From the NCBI GenBank assembly GCA_020723305.1, contig DYJC01000018.1, forward strand, positions 35,196 through 99,195: a stretch of 64,000 nucleotides of DNA, read 5' to 3'. A model generated the notes under the pieces. The model searched no databases. It had not been told where the DNA came from and saw only the letters and a list, made by a program, of their open reading frames with translations. Positions within the stretch are counted from its first letter, which is position 1; each line of letters begins with the position of its first letter. Positions 1 to 9,999 of the stretch are shown in pieces. A program made the translations under genes and the position numbers. Source of the DNA: Desulfosudis oleivorans (GTDB lineage: Bacteria; Desulfobacterota; Desulfobacteria; Desulfobacterales; SURF-7).

Positions 1-2
1 GC

Positions 3-859
3 GAGGATTCCATTCTTGAATTGAAAACAGTTGAATTCACCGGAAATAAGGTTTCAGGGCTGCGAAGGATGAAAGGATGATTCGTTTTGACGAGCAGCCT
101 ATGCCAGGAACCACGATCAACAATCTCAACCCAAAATTGTGGAGTCGCTTCAGAACGACCATTTCACCAAAAGATGATTTGGAATTTCTGGAAAAAATGA
201 AACTGGTTGTCAAAGATGAAGATGGTGTAACAAGGCCGACGGTCAGTGGTATTCTGATGGCCTGTGACACACCGGAATCCTTCATGAACAGCGCCTATAT
301 TCAAGCCGTCTGTTATCGAGGAACCGAGCGGAATGGCGCTTACCAGCTTGATGCGAAAGATATTACCGGCCCGTTGGATATTCAGATCCGGGATGCCTGC
401 AAGTTTGTTGATCGGAATATGCGTGTCTATGCCATCAAGGCCCCGAACCGGATCGAGACGCCTCAATTTTCACTGAATGCAGTCTTTGAAGCTGTTGTAA
501 ATGCGGTAGCACATCGGGATTATTCTGTCTACGGCTCAAAAATTCGCTTGCACCAGTTCGCGGACAGACTTGAAATCTTTTCCCCGGGCTCAATCCCCAA
601 TACAATGACGGTCGACAGTTTGTCGGAGCGGCAATCCGCCAGAAATGAACTCATCACTTCCTTGTTGGCCCGCTGTTCCATGAATATCGATGTCATCGGC
701 AGTCAGCGAAATTATATCATGGACAAACGGGGAGAAGGAGTGCCGATTATCCTGACCGAAAGCAAAACCCTCTCCGGAAAAATGCCGGTATACCGCCTGT
801 TCGATGATGCGGAATTAATGCTGACGATTTTTGCTGCTGAACCACCGAATGGAGAGTAG
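3..859 (+). pseudogene. AlbA_2 (Schlafen-type)/HATPase_c_4 ATP-binding protein, internally deleted
   Basis: Two reading frames of one gene are visible. From base 3 the frame reads EDSILELKTVEFTGNKVSG and then a stop at 78; this is the start of an AlbA_2 domain, whose family members begin E-D-x-x-x-E-L-K with a conserved K-V-S-G. The second frame, open from 77, starts MIRFDEQPMPGT, which in intact homologues lies well over a hundred residues further on. It continues through the HATPase_c_4 region, including the N-box FEAVVNAVAHRDYS and the GEGVP motif, to a normal stop. The AlbA_2 core between these blocks is therefore missing and the frame is shifted. The C-terminal 260 codons are open but probably not a working protein alone. 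Intact relatives are putative DNA/RNA-binding regulators common in defence islands. The gene begins upstream of the window. Confidence 0.7.
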
Positions 860-1077
860 CTGCTTGGCAACCAAGTCGTTTTATCAGTTCTCTGCTGCAT
901 AGGAAGAAAGAAGTTGTTGCATTTCCTGTATTCTTTTCTCGCAAGGCTTTTCAACTATATTTCCTTTATTATTAATTAGTTATATTTTATTATATTTGTC
1001 GCGTGTCGTATTGACTAACGATATATCATTTGATATATCGTGAATTTAGAAATAGTTATTTCAAACAGGAATTTTTA
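860..1077. other. AT-rich intergenic region with promoter of the defence operon
   Basis: Very AT-rich stretch between the pseudogene and the SNF2 gene. Apart from the promoter and palindrome at 1011-1040 I see no gene in it. Confidence 0.5.
1011..1040 (+). promoter_or_regulatory. Promoter with overlapping palindromic operator of the defence operon
   Basis: TTGACT at 1011-1016 is followed after 17 bases by TATATC at 1034-1039, a plausible sigma-70 promoter. A perfect inverted repeat (arms CGATATATCA and TGATATATCG, two-base centre) covers 1019-1040, spanning the spacer and the -10. The first protein of the operon has an N-terminal Xre-type HTH, so autorepression at this site is the natural inference. 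An in-frame TTG at 1030 lies inside the operator and is not a sensible start codon. Confidence 0.65.
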
Positions 1078-4000
1078 ATGAACCCAAAACCTTCCAAGGA
1101 TTATGCAACACAGATCAAACGACTTCGTGAAAGGATTGGATTAACACAGCTTAATCTTGCTGATCGCCTCGGGGTATCGTTTCCCACTGTAAACCGATGG
1201 GAGAATGCAAAATCCAAACCGTCCAAGCTCTCATGGAATCGATTACTGGAACTGGCCGGTGAAATTGGTCTTGATGCTCAAGTCGCTGAACCGGAACCGC
1301 CGCCTTATGGTGGCTCTCCACCAGTACCTGATTTTACTGCGAATCCCGATATTGTCAGGGCTCTTGTTGAGGGAGAACGACTGTCTTTTGGACATTTGGC
1401 GAATCCAGCTTTTGCTACTGAAATAGCAAGTATCGACCCTTTACCCCACCAGAGGATAGCAGTCTATGATCATATGCTTAAGCAGGCGCGGTTGCGATTT
1501 TTGCTGGCAGATGATGCTGGTGCCGGTAAAACGATTATGACGGGTCTTTATATTCGCGAGATGCTTTCGCGGCGCTTGTTAAAACGCGTGCTGATCATTT
1601 CACCTGCAGGCCTTGTCGGTAATTGGCAGCAAGAATTGCAATTACTATTCAGTTTGCCATTCAGCATTGTCAGTGGAAGTGATGCAAAAAATGAAAATCC
1701 TTTTATCGGACTCCACAGTGATAAAATTATTATTAGTGTGGATACATTGGCTGGGGAAAGGGTTTTCGCCAGAATTGCAGAAGAGAGCGTTGAACCTTAT
1801 GAATTGGTTGTTTTCGACGAGGCGCATAAGTTATCTTGTGATCGCGGGGCTGATTACCGCATTCGAAAAACAGGGCGATACAAACTCGCTGAAGCTTTAG
1901 CCGGCGCTCAAAATCGTGAAAATGGATGGTATTTACCCTGGCATGCACATCACCTGCTCCTGCTAACGGCAACACCACACATGGGAAAGGATTATCCCTA
2001 TTTTGCACTTTGGCGATTGCTTGAGCCTGAGGTGCTTACAACCCCGGAAGCTTTCGAACAATTTCCAGCCGAACAACGCTGTAATTTTTTCATCCGTCGA
2101 ACCAAAGAGGAAATGGTTCGTCTTGACGGAAATCCCCTTTACCCGAAGCGATTTTCGGATACACTAGGATTTTCATTATCACAAGGAGATATCAGTGAGC
2201 AAAGGCTTTACGATGAAACCACGGAATATCTCCGCTGCGTATATAATCGCGCCAAGATGCTCAATCAGTCTGCAGCCCGCCTGGTCATGGGTGTATTCCA
2301 GCGCCGTCTGGCCAGTTCTACATATGCTTTACTTTGCTCTTTTGAACGGAGAATTGAAAAGCTTAATAAGATCGTAGATGATGTTCAGTCAGGTCATTTA
2401 ACAATTGAACAGTTGATAACAATGCAACGAAGAATGAAAGAAGAAGATGATGTTTTTGAGTCAAAATCTGCGGATGAAGAAAGCGCTGAAGATGGCGTTG
2501 AAGAAAACGAGATTGCAGAAGAAAAATTGCTTCAAGGTGTTATCGCAGCTTCATTGGCAGACCTTATAGCTGAGAGGGAACAAGTCCAATCGTTAAAACA
2601 CCTTGCCGATCAAGTATACCGGAATGGTGGTGAGTCAAAGTTTGAAAAACTGCGTGAACTTATTTCTTTGGAAAAATATTCCCATGAGAAATTTCTTATT
2701 TTTACAGAGCATCGTGACACCCTTGAGTATCTTGTTCGTCGGTTGAACGGTTTTGGGTTTACCGGCCAAATCGCTCAAATTCATGGAGGCATGCATTACA
2801 AGGAGCGGCAGGAGCAGATCGAATGTTTCCGAAAAACAGCTTCAGAGAGAGGCGCACGCTTCATGATTTGTACCGACGCCGCGGCTGAAGGGGTTAATCT
2901 CCAGTTCTGCTGGATCATGATCAATTACGATGTGCCATGGAACCCTGCTCGTCTTGAACAGCGTATGGGACGTATTCATCGCTACGGTCAGAAACATGAT
3001 CCTGTAATCATCCTTAATCTTGTGGCACCTGCAACAAGAGAAGGGCGGGTTCTCAAAACCCTACTGGACAAGCTCGAAAAAATTCGTGAGCAGCTCAAAT
3101 CCGATAAGGTTTTTGATAGTATCGGCAGGATATTCAGCGAAGTTTCCATTAAATCATATATGGAAAGGATTGTTTCCGGTGATGATGTTAATCAAATTGC
3201 AAGGGATTTAGAAGGTCGTCTGACAAAAGAGCAAGTTAAAGCGATTCAGGAGCAGGAACGTCGTGTTTTCGGAGATGGCGGTGATGTGAAAAAGGAACTG
3301 CCCCGGTTGAGGGAAAGCATTGAACAGGAGATTTATTTTCGGTTGTTGCCTGGCTATGTGCGTAAATTTATTTCATCAACCGTGCCGTTGGTGGGTATCA
3401 AAGTTGAGGGGGATCTCGGGGGATTTTTTAACTTCCGTTCTGCACAAAAAGGCGCCATCGATCCATTGCTCAGTGCCTTAGACACATATCCGTCATCACA
3501 ATCTAAACGATTATCCATTTTACGCCCTGATGATCGACAATATTGTGTCTGGATGCATCCCGGCGAGCCTGTGTTCGAAAGTTTCCGTGAGGTGGTTCGG
3601 CAGAAACTTGGCAAAGCAGCCTTGCATGGAGCGGTTTTTGTGGATCCCACAGCGGAAAAACCATATTTATTTCATTTAGCTCGTGTATCGGTGATCCGTA
3701 AGTCTGACCCGGAAGTTCCCGAGTTGATTCATGAAGAAACGGTGGAATGTCGCCTGGTGGGTGCAAAGCAGACAGGAAGCACGGAAATCAGTACTTGCCC
3801 AGTCGAACACTTACTGTTGTTACGAGGCGGTCAAGGGTTGCCATCCAAGGCGCAGAGTATGGCTGTTGAAGCATGTCGGTTGCGTGATCAGGCCCGGGCA
3901 TACTTTTCAGAGCGCGTTTGTCGTTCATTGGCAGTGGAGTGCCGTGAGAGGCGAATGGCTTCTCTTCCGGAGCGCGAATCTTTTATTCGTCGCGGATATG

Positions 4001-4689
4001 ATTTCCAGGAAGCCGAGTTGGCAAATGCAAGAGCCAAAGTGGCCCAGAAAGCAAGGTCGGGTAACAAACGGGCTGTTGCAGAACTGTCACATATTAAAAA
4101 TCAGCAACGTGAACTATGTAACCGTCTTGAAAAGGCCATTACTGTCATCCGCCGTGAGCCGGAACTCTTAGTGCCTGGAGATGTAGATTTCATCGCCCAT
4201 GCTCTGGTCGTCCCTTCTACCGATCCAACTGAACTGGAATGGCGGGATGCCAATGTGGAACAGGTCGCGATGGACCTGGCCAAGGCTTTTGAAGAAGCTG
4301 AAGGTGCTTCGGTCAAGTTTGTTCATACCCCTAAACTCGCTCGAGCCGCCAGCTTGCCGGATCATCCTGGTTTTGATATTTTGAGTCTTCGATCGGAAAA
4401 TCATCAGCGATGTATTGAGGTAAAAGGTCGAGCAGGCTCGGGCGATATAGAGGTTACCGATAACGAATGGGCACGAGCCTGTAATTTGCGAGACGAATAT
4501 TGGCTTTATGTCGTCTATCATTGTGAAACATCAACGCCGCAGTTGGTGAGGGTACAGGACCCTTTCGGTAGCCTTTTGGTCCGACCTTTCAGCAAAAATC
4601 AAGAAGTGGAGCGTATTATTCAGGGCACGGCAGTGTCGAGTGGCGTGCGTATAGGCCATGCCAGGATCATGGAAGTCGGAAAGATATGA
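1078..4689 (+). CDS. Xre-HTH / SNF2-family helicase / DUF3883 fusion protein
   Basis: A 1203-residue protein. Residues about 7-60 form an Xre-type helix-turn-helix (LTQLNLADRLGVSFPTVNRW). The SNF2 helicase core follows: motif I DDAGAGKT at 145-152, DEAH at 247-250, LLLTATPH, and the C-terminal motor with the arginine-finger stretch QRMGRIHRYGQ near 627-640. The C-terminus is a DUF3883 domain, a PD-(D/E)xK-like fold, with E1114-V-K1116, so a nuclease role is possible but unproven. The ATG at 1078 is chosen because CAGGAA lies seven bases upstream; an in-frame TTG at 1030 sits inside the operator. It leads a five-gene cluster with a DNA methyltransferase and a DUF499 ATPase. SNF2 proteins in such clusters (compare DrmD of DISARM) are thought to translocate on invading DNA; the fused HTH suggests it also regulates its own operon. 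Confidence 0.85.
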   Translation: MNPKPSKDYATQIKRLRERIGLTQLNLADRLGVSFPTVNRWENAKSKPSKLSWNRLLELAGEIGLDAQVAEPEPPPYGGSPPVPDFTANPDIVRALVEGERLSFGHLANPAFATEIASIDPLPHQRIAVYDHMLKQARLRFLLADDAGAGKTIMTGLYIREMLSRRLLKRVLIISPAGLVGNWQQELQLLFSLPFSIVSGSDAKNENPFIGLHSDKIIISVDTLAGERVFARIAEESVEPYELVVFDEAHKLSCDRGADYRIRKTGRYKLAEALAGAQNRENGWYLPWHAHHLLLLTATPHMGKDYPYFALWRLLEPEVLTTPEAFEQFPAEQRCNFFIRRTKEEMVRLDGNPLYPKRFSDTLGFSLSQGDISEQRLYDETTEYLRCVYNRAKMLNQSAARLVMGVFQRRLASSTYALLCSFERRIEKLNKIVDDVQSGHLTIEQLITMQRRMKEEDDVFESKSADEESAEDGVEENEIAEEKLLQGVIAASLADLIAEREQVQSLKHLADQVYRNGGESKFEKLRELISLEKYSHEKFLIFTEHRDTLEYLVRRLNGFGFTGQIAQIHGGMHYKERQEQIECFRKTASERGARFMICTDAAAEGVNLQFCWIMINYDVPWNPARLEQRMGRIHRYGQKHDPVIILNLVAPATREGRVLKTLLDKLEKIREQLKSDKVFDSIGRIFSEVSIKSYMERIVSGDDVNQIARDLEGRLTKEQVKAIQEQERRVFGDGGDVKKELPRLRESIEQEIYFRLLPGYVRKFISSTVPLVGIKVEGDLGGFFNFRSAQKGAIDPLLSALDTYPSSQSKRLSILRPDDRQYCVWMHPGEPVFESFREVVRQKLGKAALHGAVFVDPTAEKPYLFHLARVSVIRKSDPEVPELIHEETVECRLVGAKQTGSTEISTCPVEHLLLLRGGQGLPSKAQSMAVEACRLRDQARAYFSERVCRSLAVECRERRMASLPERESFIRRGYDFQEAELANARAKVAQKARSGNKRAVAELSHIKNQQRELCNRLEKAITVIRREPELLVPGDVDFIAHALVVPSTDPTELEWRDANVEQVAMDLAKAFEEAEGASVKFVHTPKLARAASLPDHPGFDILSLRSENHQRCIEVKGRAGSGDIEVTDNEWARACNLRDEYWLYVVYHCETSTPQLVRVQDPFGSLLVRPFSKNQEVERIIQGTAVSSGVRIGHARIMEVGKI

Positions 4690-4735
4690 ATGAAGTGTGA
4701 TGCCATGAAAATATTTATCAATATGGGAGGTCTCC

Positions 4736-6016
4736 ATGGCCAAGATTGAAGGCTTTCGAATTCGAAATTTCAGGGCTTTAAAAGATGTTACCATTGGAAA
4801 ACTTTGGAGCCTGCAACAGGCTCAGCAGCTTACCCCGCTGACGGCTGTAATCGGAAAAAACGGTTCTGGGAAAAGCACCCTTTTTGATGCGTTTGGATTT
4901 CTATCTGATTGCCTGAAATCGGGTGTTGAAGAGGCCTGCGACCTTCGGGGGCGTGGCGGTTTTGACCGCATTCGTTCACAGGGGCAGGACGGCCCAATAG
5001 AATTTGAAGTGTACTACCGGGAACAAGGCAATGCCCGACCGATCACTTACGAATTATCCATTGGCTTGGACCCCTCTGGAAGACCGCATGTGCAGAAGGA
5101 ACGTTTGCGTCAAAGAAGGAGGGGGCAAAACCACGGCAGGCCTTTTTTTTTTCTTGTATTAAACGAGGGAAAGGGCGTCGTCTGGAAAGGAGAAACCGAG
5201 GGGAGCCAGATTCATGAGGACAAGGTGCAGTTGGACCTGTTTAAACTAATCGAATCCATTCGTAAAGAAGAGACAAGGGAAACCGAGTTGGTTGAGCTTG
5301 AAGACAATCGAAAACTTGGTATTGCAACACTAGGCTCTTTGAAGCAGCATCCTCGAATATCAGCCTTCAGACAATTCATTGAAGGATGGTATTTGAGTTA
5401 TTTCACACCGGATGCAGCCCGGAGCCTTCCGTTGGCCGGTCCTCAAAAGCATCTGAACATCCATGGTGATAATCTGAGCAATGTGGTTCAGTTTATGGAA
5501 AGGGAGCATCCCAAACGTTTCAAATCGATTTTAGACCGTATTGCCCAAAAAATTCCCGGTATGAACAAAATAGATACCGCTAAAACCCCGGATGGCAGAC
5601 TGCTTCTTCGGTTTAACGACAGGGGTTTTACGGACCCATTTTATTCACAGCAGATGTCGGACGGAACATTAAAAGTATTCGCCTATCTTTTGCTGTTGGA
5701 AGATCCGTTCCCACCACCTTTTTTATGCATTGAAGAGCCTGAAAACGGTCTATATCATAAATTGTTAGAATCACTGGCAGATGAATTTCGTAGCCATGCA
5801 ACAGGGAAAAAGGGTGGTTCACAGGTGTTTATCACCACCCATCAACCGTATTTTGTAGATGCAATGGAGCCGGAAGAAGTTTGGGTTCTGGAAAAAGGAG
5901 AAGACGGGTTTTCATCGATCAGACACGCCAGTGATGAACAGATCGTAAAAAATATGGTTGCGGAAGGTCTGCCGCTTGGCAGCCTCTGGTATAGTGACTA
6001 CCTGGACGCGAGGTGA
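4736..6016 (+). CDS. AAA family ATPase (AAA_21/RecF-OLD-like)
   Basis: A 426-residue SMC/RecF/OLD-like ATPase without a long coiled coil. It opens with the typical IEGFRIRNFRALKDV strand, has Walker A GKNGSGKST at 40-48, a signature-like QQMSDGTLK segment, Walker B FLCIEEPENGL and a His switch ITTHQPYFVDA. No TOPRIM nuclease domain is present in the chain. A strong ribosome site GGGAGG precedes the ATG by six bases. The next gene, a DUF4276 protein, starts four bases after its stop; AAA_21 and DUF4276 proteins form a recurring gene pair resembling a split OLD nuclease, in which the DUF4276 partner may supply the TOPRIM-like active site. Inferred role: ATP-dependent sensor or nuclease partner in anti-phage defence. 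Confidence 0.85.
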   Translation: MAKIEGFRIRNFRALKDVTIGKLWSLQQAQQLTPLTAVIGKNGSGKSTLFDAFGFLSDCLKSGVEEACDLRGRGGFDRIRSQGQDGPIEFEVYYREQGNARPITYELSIGLDPSGRPHVQKERLRQRRRGQNHGRPFFFLVLNEGKGVVWKGETEGSQIHEDKVQLDLFKLIESIRKEETRETELVELEDNRKLGIATLGSLKQHPRISAFRQFIEGWYLSYFTPDAARSLPLAGPQKHLNIHGDNLSNVVQFMEREHPKRFKSILDRIAQKIPGMNKIDTAKTPDGRLLLRFNDRGFTDPFYSQQMSDGTLKVFAYLLLLEDPFPPPFLCIEEPENGLYHKLLESLADEFRSHATGKKGGSQVFITTHQPYFVDAMEPEEVWVLEKGEDGFSSIRHASDEQIVKNMVAEGLPLGSLWYSDYLDAR

Positions 6017-6020
6017 CCAA

Positions 6021-6683
6021 ATGCATTTTGAAATCCTCGTGGAAGATCGGTCCGGTAAAAAAGCACTAGACATTCTGCTTCCAAAAATTGTCGGTGGAAC
6101 CCATACCTTCAAGGTTCATCCATACAAGGGAATTGGGCGGATTCCCAAACACATGAGAGAAGCAAGGGATGCAAGTAAACGGATTCTGCTTGACAATCTT
6201 CCAAGGTTGCTAAAGGGGTATGGGAAAACTTTTGCAGGCTATCCGGAAGACTATCCGGCAGCAGTGATCTTGGTCTGTGATCTGGATGATCAATGTAAAA
6301 AAATGTTTAGGCAAGAGTTATTCAATATTCTTGAACAGTGCAATCCACAACCGAAGACCCGGTTCTGTATCGCTATCGAGGAAGGAGAAGCTTGGTTTTT
6401 AGGAGACCTGGATGCAGTGAAAAATGCTTATCCACAGGCAAAAAATCATATTCTCAACATGTACATAAATGACAGTATCTGCGGCACATGGGAAAAATTG
6501 GCGGATGCCGTTTATCCGGGTGGATCATCCGCATTGTCCGCCAGAGGATATCAGGCCATTGGTGCTGAAAAATCCATATGGGCTGAAAAAATTACACCTC
6601 AAATGGATATTTTAAAGAACAGGTCGCCCAGTTTTTGCTATTTCCGTGACAAGCTCAGACAATTGACAGGAGTACATAAATGA
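6021..6683 (+). CDS. DUF4276 family protein, partner of the AAA ATPase
   Basis: A 220-residue protein that starts MHFEILVEDRSGKKAL. The acidic E at the end of the first strand, the later VCDLDDQ and the IEEGEAWFLGD stretch are the conserved features of DUF4276, a TOPRIM-like family. The ATG at 6021 is preceded by AGGTGACC; the longer frame from 5958 overlaps the ATPase gene and adds residues with no family match. The stop overlaps the methyltransferase start (ATGA at 6680-6683), so the genes are translationally coupled. Likely function is nuclease or metal-dependent partner of the upstream ATPase; this is family-based inference. Confidence 0.8.
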   Translation: MHFEILVEDRSGKKALDILLPKIVGGTHTFKVHPYKGIGRIPKHMREARDASKRILLDNLPRLLKGYGKTFAGYPEDYPAAVILVCDLDDQCKKMFRQELFNILEQCNPQPKTRFCIAIEEGEAWFLGDLDAVKNAYPQAKNHILNMYINDSICGTWEKLADAVYPGGSSALSARGYQAIGAEKSIWAEKITPQMDILKNRSPSFCYFRDKLRQLTGVHK

Positions 6684-9600
6684 CCGATAAACCAAGGCTC
6701 ATCGAACGGGCCTTTCCCCTGAAGCAAACCTCTCTATCCTCGGTGCATGAGAAAAATGTACGTCATGGGCATATATCCACACTGCATATCTGGCCGGCCA
6801 GGCGGCCATTGGCTGCATGTCGGGCAGCTCTTCTGGCAACGCTGCTGCCGGATCCAGGAACGAATGAAGAACGACAAAAACTTTGTGAACGGATTGGTGG
6901 CAAGGTTGTGGAGAAAATTGAGCGAAAAAAAATGCCCAACGGAAGCATTATCGAACGCGTGAAAGAAGAAACACAAGGGGGGGTACTTCGGTGGATCGGC
7001 ACAGAGCCCAAATCCGGCGGTCGAAAGAAGATTGAGGAACATCAGCAGGATATGGCATTCCGTGAAAGCGAGTTGGCCTGGTTTCGGGAAGAGATTAAAA
7101 AGGCTTATGGCGGACGGGCACCACGCGTGCTTGATCCCTTTGCCGGGGGTGGCGCCATACCGCTTGAAGCCATGCGTCTGGGATGTCAAGCGACAGCCGT
7201 TGATATCAACCCGGTTGCCTGGTTTATCCTCAAATGCACCCTTGAGTACCCGCAGAAACTGGCAGGTAAAACCCACCCCCTGCCTGAATTTATCATAGAA
7301 GATGAAGATTTCATGGAGTCGTTTTACAAGGCCCACCCCCATCTGATTGGACGTACCATCAAAACGATGCGGCAGAAAGCTGATCCCCAGCGCGGCTTAT
7401 GGGATAAGGAGGATTCGGGTCGGATTCCCAGGGCGGATCTTGCCTGGCATGTCCGGGCATGGGGGCGCTGGGTCCTGAATCAGGCCCGCAAGGAGCTGGC
7501 ACCGTTTTATCCTACCTATGCTGATTTCGAACCTATTGACTTCAGGCGTCTTAAACCTTATGAAAAACAGCCCATGCATCTGGTGCCGTTCAAAGCGGAT
7601 GGTACGCCGGACATTGATGCCTTAAATAAGGAATTTTCAGAAAGGTATCTGAAGGATAAAGGCAATCCCCGCTGGGTGGCCAAACCGACGGTGGCCTATC
7701 TCTGGGCACGGACTGTAATCTGCAAGAACTGCCGGGCTACCGTACCGCTTTTAAAAACAAGGTGGCTTTGTAAAAAAGACCGCAAGCGGGTGCTGTTGGA
7801 CATGGATGTTGTCACAGAGGCTACAGACAGAATTGAAAAAGGTAAACAGGAAAAAAAGGTGGTGCATCCCGGGACGAAAAAAGTTGTTTTCGGTATTCAG
7901 TATGATGTTCCGGTAAAAGGCGGTAATCCGGCCCAGAGGCGGGAGCATGATAAGCGGATTGGTGAAGGAACCATGTCACGGGCCGGTTCCAAATGTCCAT
8001 GTTGTGGAACGATAATGACGTTAGAGGATATTCGCATTGAGGGGCAATCTAAACGAATAAATTCAGTATCCACCGTTGTTGTAGTTGATGGACAACAAGG
8101 TAAGGAATATCGTCCTTGGGCATCGGAAGAACAAGAAGCAAGTCTTTTAGCTCAATCAAATATTGATGCGGCATTTTCCGAAGCCAATCATGGGCCAATT
8201 TTTGAGTCATTGAATCCAGCTAGTACTCGTTCAATTTCGTGTCATCTTTATGGCATAAATTATTTTTCTGATTTTTTTACCTATCGTCAGCATTTATCGC
8301 TTGGGACATTTCTTTCAGTTGTAAATCGGTGCAAAGATCAAATTTTAAAATATAACTATAACAATGACTATATTGAGGCGATTCACGCATACCAGGCGGT
8401 TGCAATTGATAGACTCGTTGATTACTCCAATTCGTTTTGCAGTTGGCATATTAGTGGAGAAAAGATGAGAAATTTATTAGGAAGATTCTCGCTTCCGATG
8501 GTGTGGGATTACTGTGAGCTTTGTCCCATCAGTGATACTACTGGTGGCGTTTCTGGAGCTATTGAATGGATTTTCCTCGCGTTACAGCATTTTTTAACTG
8601 CTGAAAAGTCTGCACCAAATAGTTCTGTTGAGAATGAATCTGCAACAAAACTCAAATCCAATATGGCGGCAAACCAATTTGATCTTATAATAACCGATCC
8701 ACCCTATTATGAAGCAGTATCTTACGCTGATTTGTCAGAGCTATTCTACATAACACTACGAAGAATTATAGATGCGGAACCATTTTCTCATATATCAATA
8801 CAAAAAGATCTTGAGGCGGTACAACACATACATAGTTCTAAAGATAGGAAAGAGGAAAAAGCAAGGTATGAGTTATTAATGACGGAAGCCTTTCAAAAGG
8901 CCTGGCAGAATCTTTCAGAAAATGGTCGATTTGTAGTCGTATTTGCTCATAAACATCCTGATGCATGGGAAACATTGGTATCAGCCATGATCCAGGCAGG
9001 TTTTGTTGTGTGTGCTAGCTGGCCCATTCAGACAGAAATGGCGAATCGAACGCGAGGTCTTTCCGCTGCTGCATTGGCTTCCTCTGTCTGGCTGGTCTGC
9101 AAGAAGCGTCCAATAAATGCTAAACCAGGGTGGGATAATAAGGTTCTGGAGGAGATGCGCACAAAAATTTCCGAGCGTTTGCGCGATTACTGGGATGCGG
9201 GAATTCGGGGGCCCGATTTTGTGTGGGCGGCGACGGGACCGGCATTGGAAGCTTACAGCAAACACCCTATTGTTAAAAAAGCCAATACGCCGGGCGAGGT
9301 GATGTCTGTGGGCGAGTTTTTAACCCATGTCCGGCGGATGGTTGTGGACTTTGTGGTTGGTCAGGTACTTACCGGTGAAAAAGGGGGAGCGGATATGGCT
9401 GCTGCGGATCGCATGGATTCGCCTACAGCCTATTACCTTCTTCATCGCCATGATTTTGGGCTCGATGAAGCCCCGGCCGGAGCCTGTATTCTTTATGCAA
9501 CAGCTTGTGGTCTGTCGGATCGGGATCTGGAATCAGCCTGGGACTTGGTATTACATAAGGGGAGTGCCGCACAAAAGCAGGATGAAGAGGAGGATTTTGA

Positions 9601-9994
9601 TCCGGACGCTGAGCTGGAGTCAGAAGAAATCGGTGATTCAGGAAGCAAGATCAAGCTGAAAACATGGGTACAGCGGAAACGTCACACCATGGGGTATGAA
9701 GCCCCCAGCGGACGACCGGTTCCGCTGATAGACCGGGTCCATCGCATGATGCATTTATGGCGGGCAGGAGATGTCCATAGTGTGGATGAGTATTTGGATG
9801 ATAACGGCCTCCGGCGCCAGGAGCTGTTTAAACGACTGTTGCAGTCATTGATCGAACTTTCCAACAGCGGCAGTGATGAACGATCCCTACTGGAAAGTCT
9901 GAGCAATCATATTCAGGCCAAAGGGGCTAAGGTTGACAGTTCTCAAAAATCGCTTTTTGCCACAGAGGGGACAGAAAATTCAGAGAAGGAGTGA
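6680..9994 (+). CDS. DUF1156-domain DNA methyltransferase (putative N6-adenine)
   Basis: An 1104-residue protein whose first 70 residues match DUF1156 (IERAFPLKQTS, then the HIWPARRPLAACRAALLATLL stretch). The SAM site is LDPFAGGGAIPLEA near 151-164 and the catalytic motif TDPPYYEAVSYAD starts near 672, so it should methylate adenine (or cytosine N4). Two Cys clusters between them (CKNCRATVPLLKTRWLC; CPCCGTIM) look like zinc ribbons. From roughly 8050 to 8990 the DNA becomes much more AT-rich than either end of the gene although the frame stays open, suggesting a recombined specificity segment. In the operon it would mark self DNA while the SNF2, DUF499 and AAA/DUF4276 proteins act on unmodified DNA; this division of labour is inferred from related modification-based defence systems. 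Confidence 0.88.
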   Translation: MTDKPRLIERAFPLKQTSLSSVHEKNVRHGHISTLHIWPARRPLAACRAALLATLLPDPGTNEERQKLCERIGGKVVEKIERKKMPNGSIIERVKEETQGGVLRWIGTEPKSGGRKKIEEHQQDMAFRESELAWFREEIKKAYGGRAPRVLDPFAGGGAIPLEAMRLGCQATAVDINPVAWFILKCTLEYPQKLAGKTHPLPEFIIEDEDFMESFYKAHPHLIGRTIKTMRQKADPQRGLWDKEDSGRIPRADLAWHVRAWGRWVLNQARKELAPFYPTYADFEPIDFRRLKPYEKQPMHLVPFKADGTPDIDALNKEFSERYLKDKGNPRWVAKPTVAYLWARTVICKNCRATVPLLKTRWLCKKDRKRVLLDMDVVTEATDRIEKGKQEKKVVHPGTKKVVFGIQYDVPVKGGNPAQRREHDKRIGEGTMSRAGSKCPCCGTIMTLEDIRIEGQSKRINSVSTVVVVDGQQGKEYRPWASEEQEASLLAQSNIDAAFSEANHGPIFESLNPASTRSISCHLYGINYFSDFFTYRQHLSLGTFLSVVNRCKDQILKYNYNNDYIEAIHAYQAVAIDRLVDYSNSFCSWHISGEKMRNLLGRFSLPMVWDYCELCPISDTTGGVSGAIEWIFLALQHFLTAEKSAPNSSVENESATKLKSNMAANQFDLIITDPPYYEAVSYADLSELFYITLRRIIDAEPFSHISIQKDLEAVQHIHSSKDRKEEKARYELLMTEAFQKAWQNLSENGRFVVVFAHKHPDAWETLVSAMIQAGFVVCASWPIQTEMANRTRGLSAAALASSVWLVCKKRPINAKPGWDNKVLEEMRTKISERLRDYWDAGIRGPDFVWAATGPALEAYSKHPIVKKANTPGEVMSVGEFLTHVRRMVVDFVVGQVLTGEKGGADMAAADRMDSPTAYYLLHRHDFGLDEAPAGACILYATACGLSDRDLESAWDLVLHKGSAAQKQDEEEDFDPDAELESEEIGDSGSKIKLKTWVQRKRHTMGYEAPSGRPVPLIDRVHRMMHLWRAGDVHSVDEYLDDNGLRRQELFKRLLQSLIELSNSGSDERSLLESLSNHIQAKGAKVDSSQKSLFATEGTENSEKE

Positions 9995-9999
9995 ATATC

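Noticed and set aside
1030..1077. TTG start of the SNF2 gene at 1030
   Set aside because: It lies within the palindromic operator and has no ribosome site; ATG 1078 has one.
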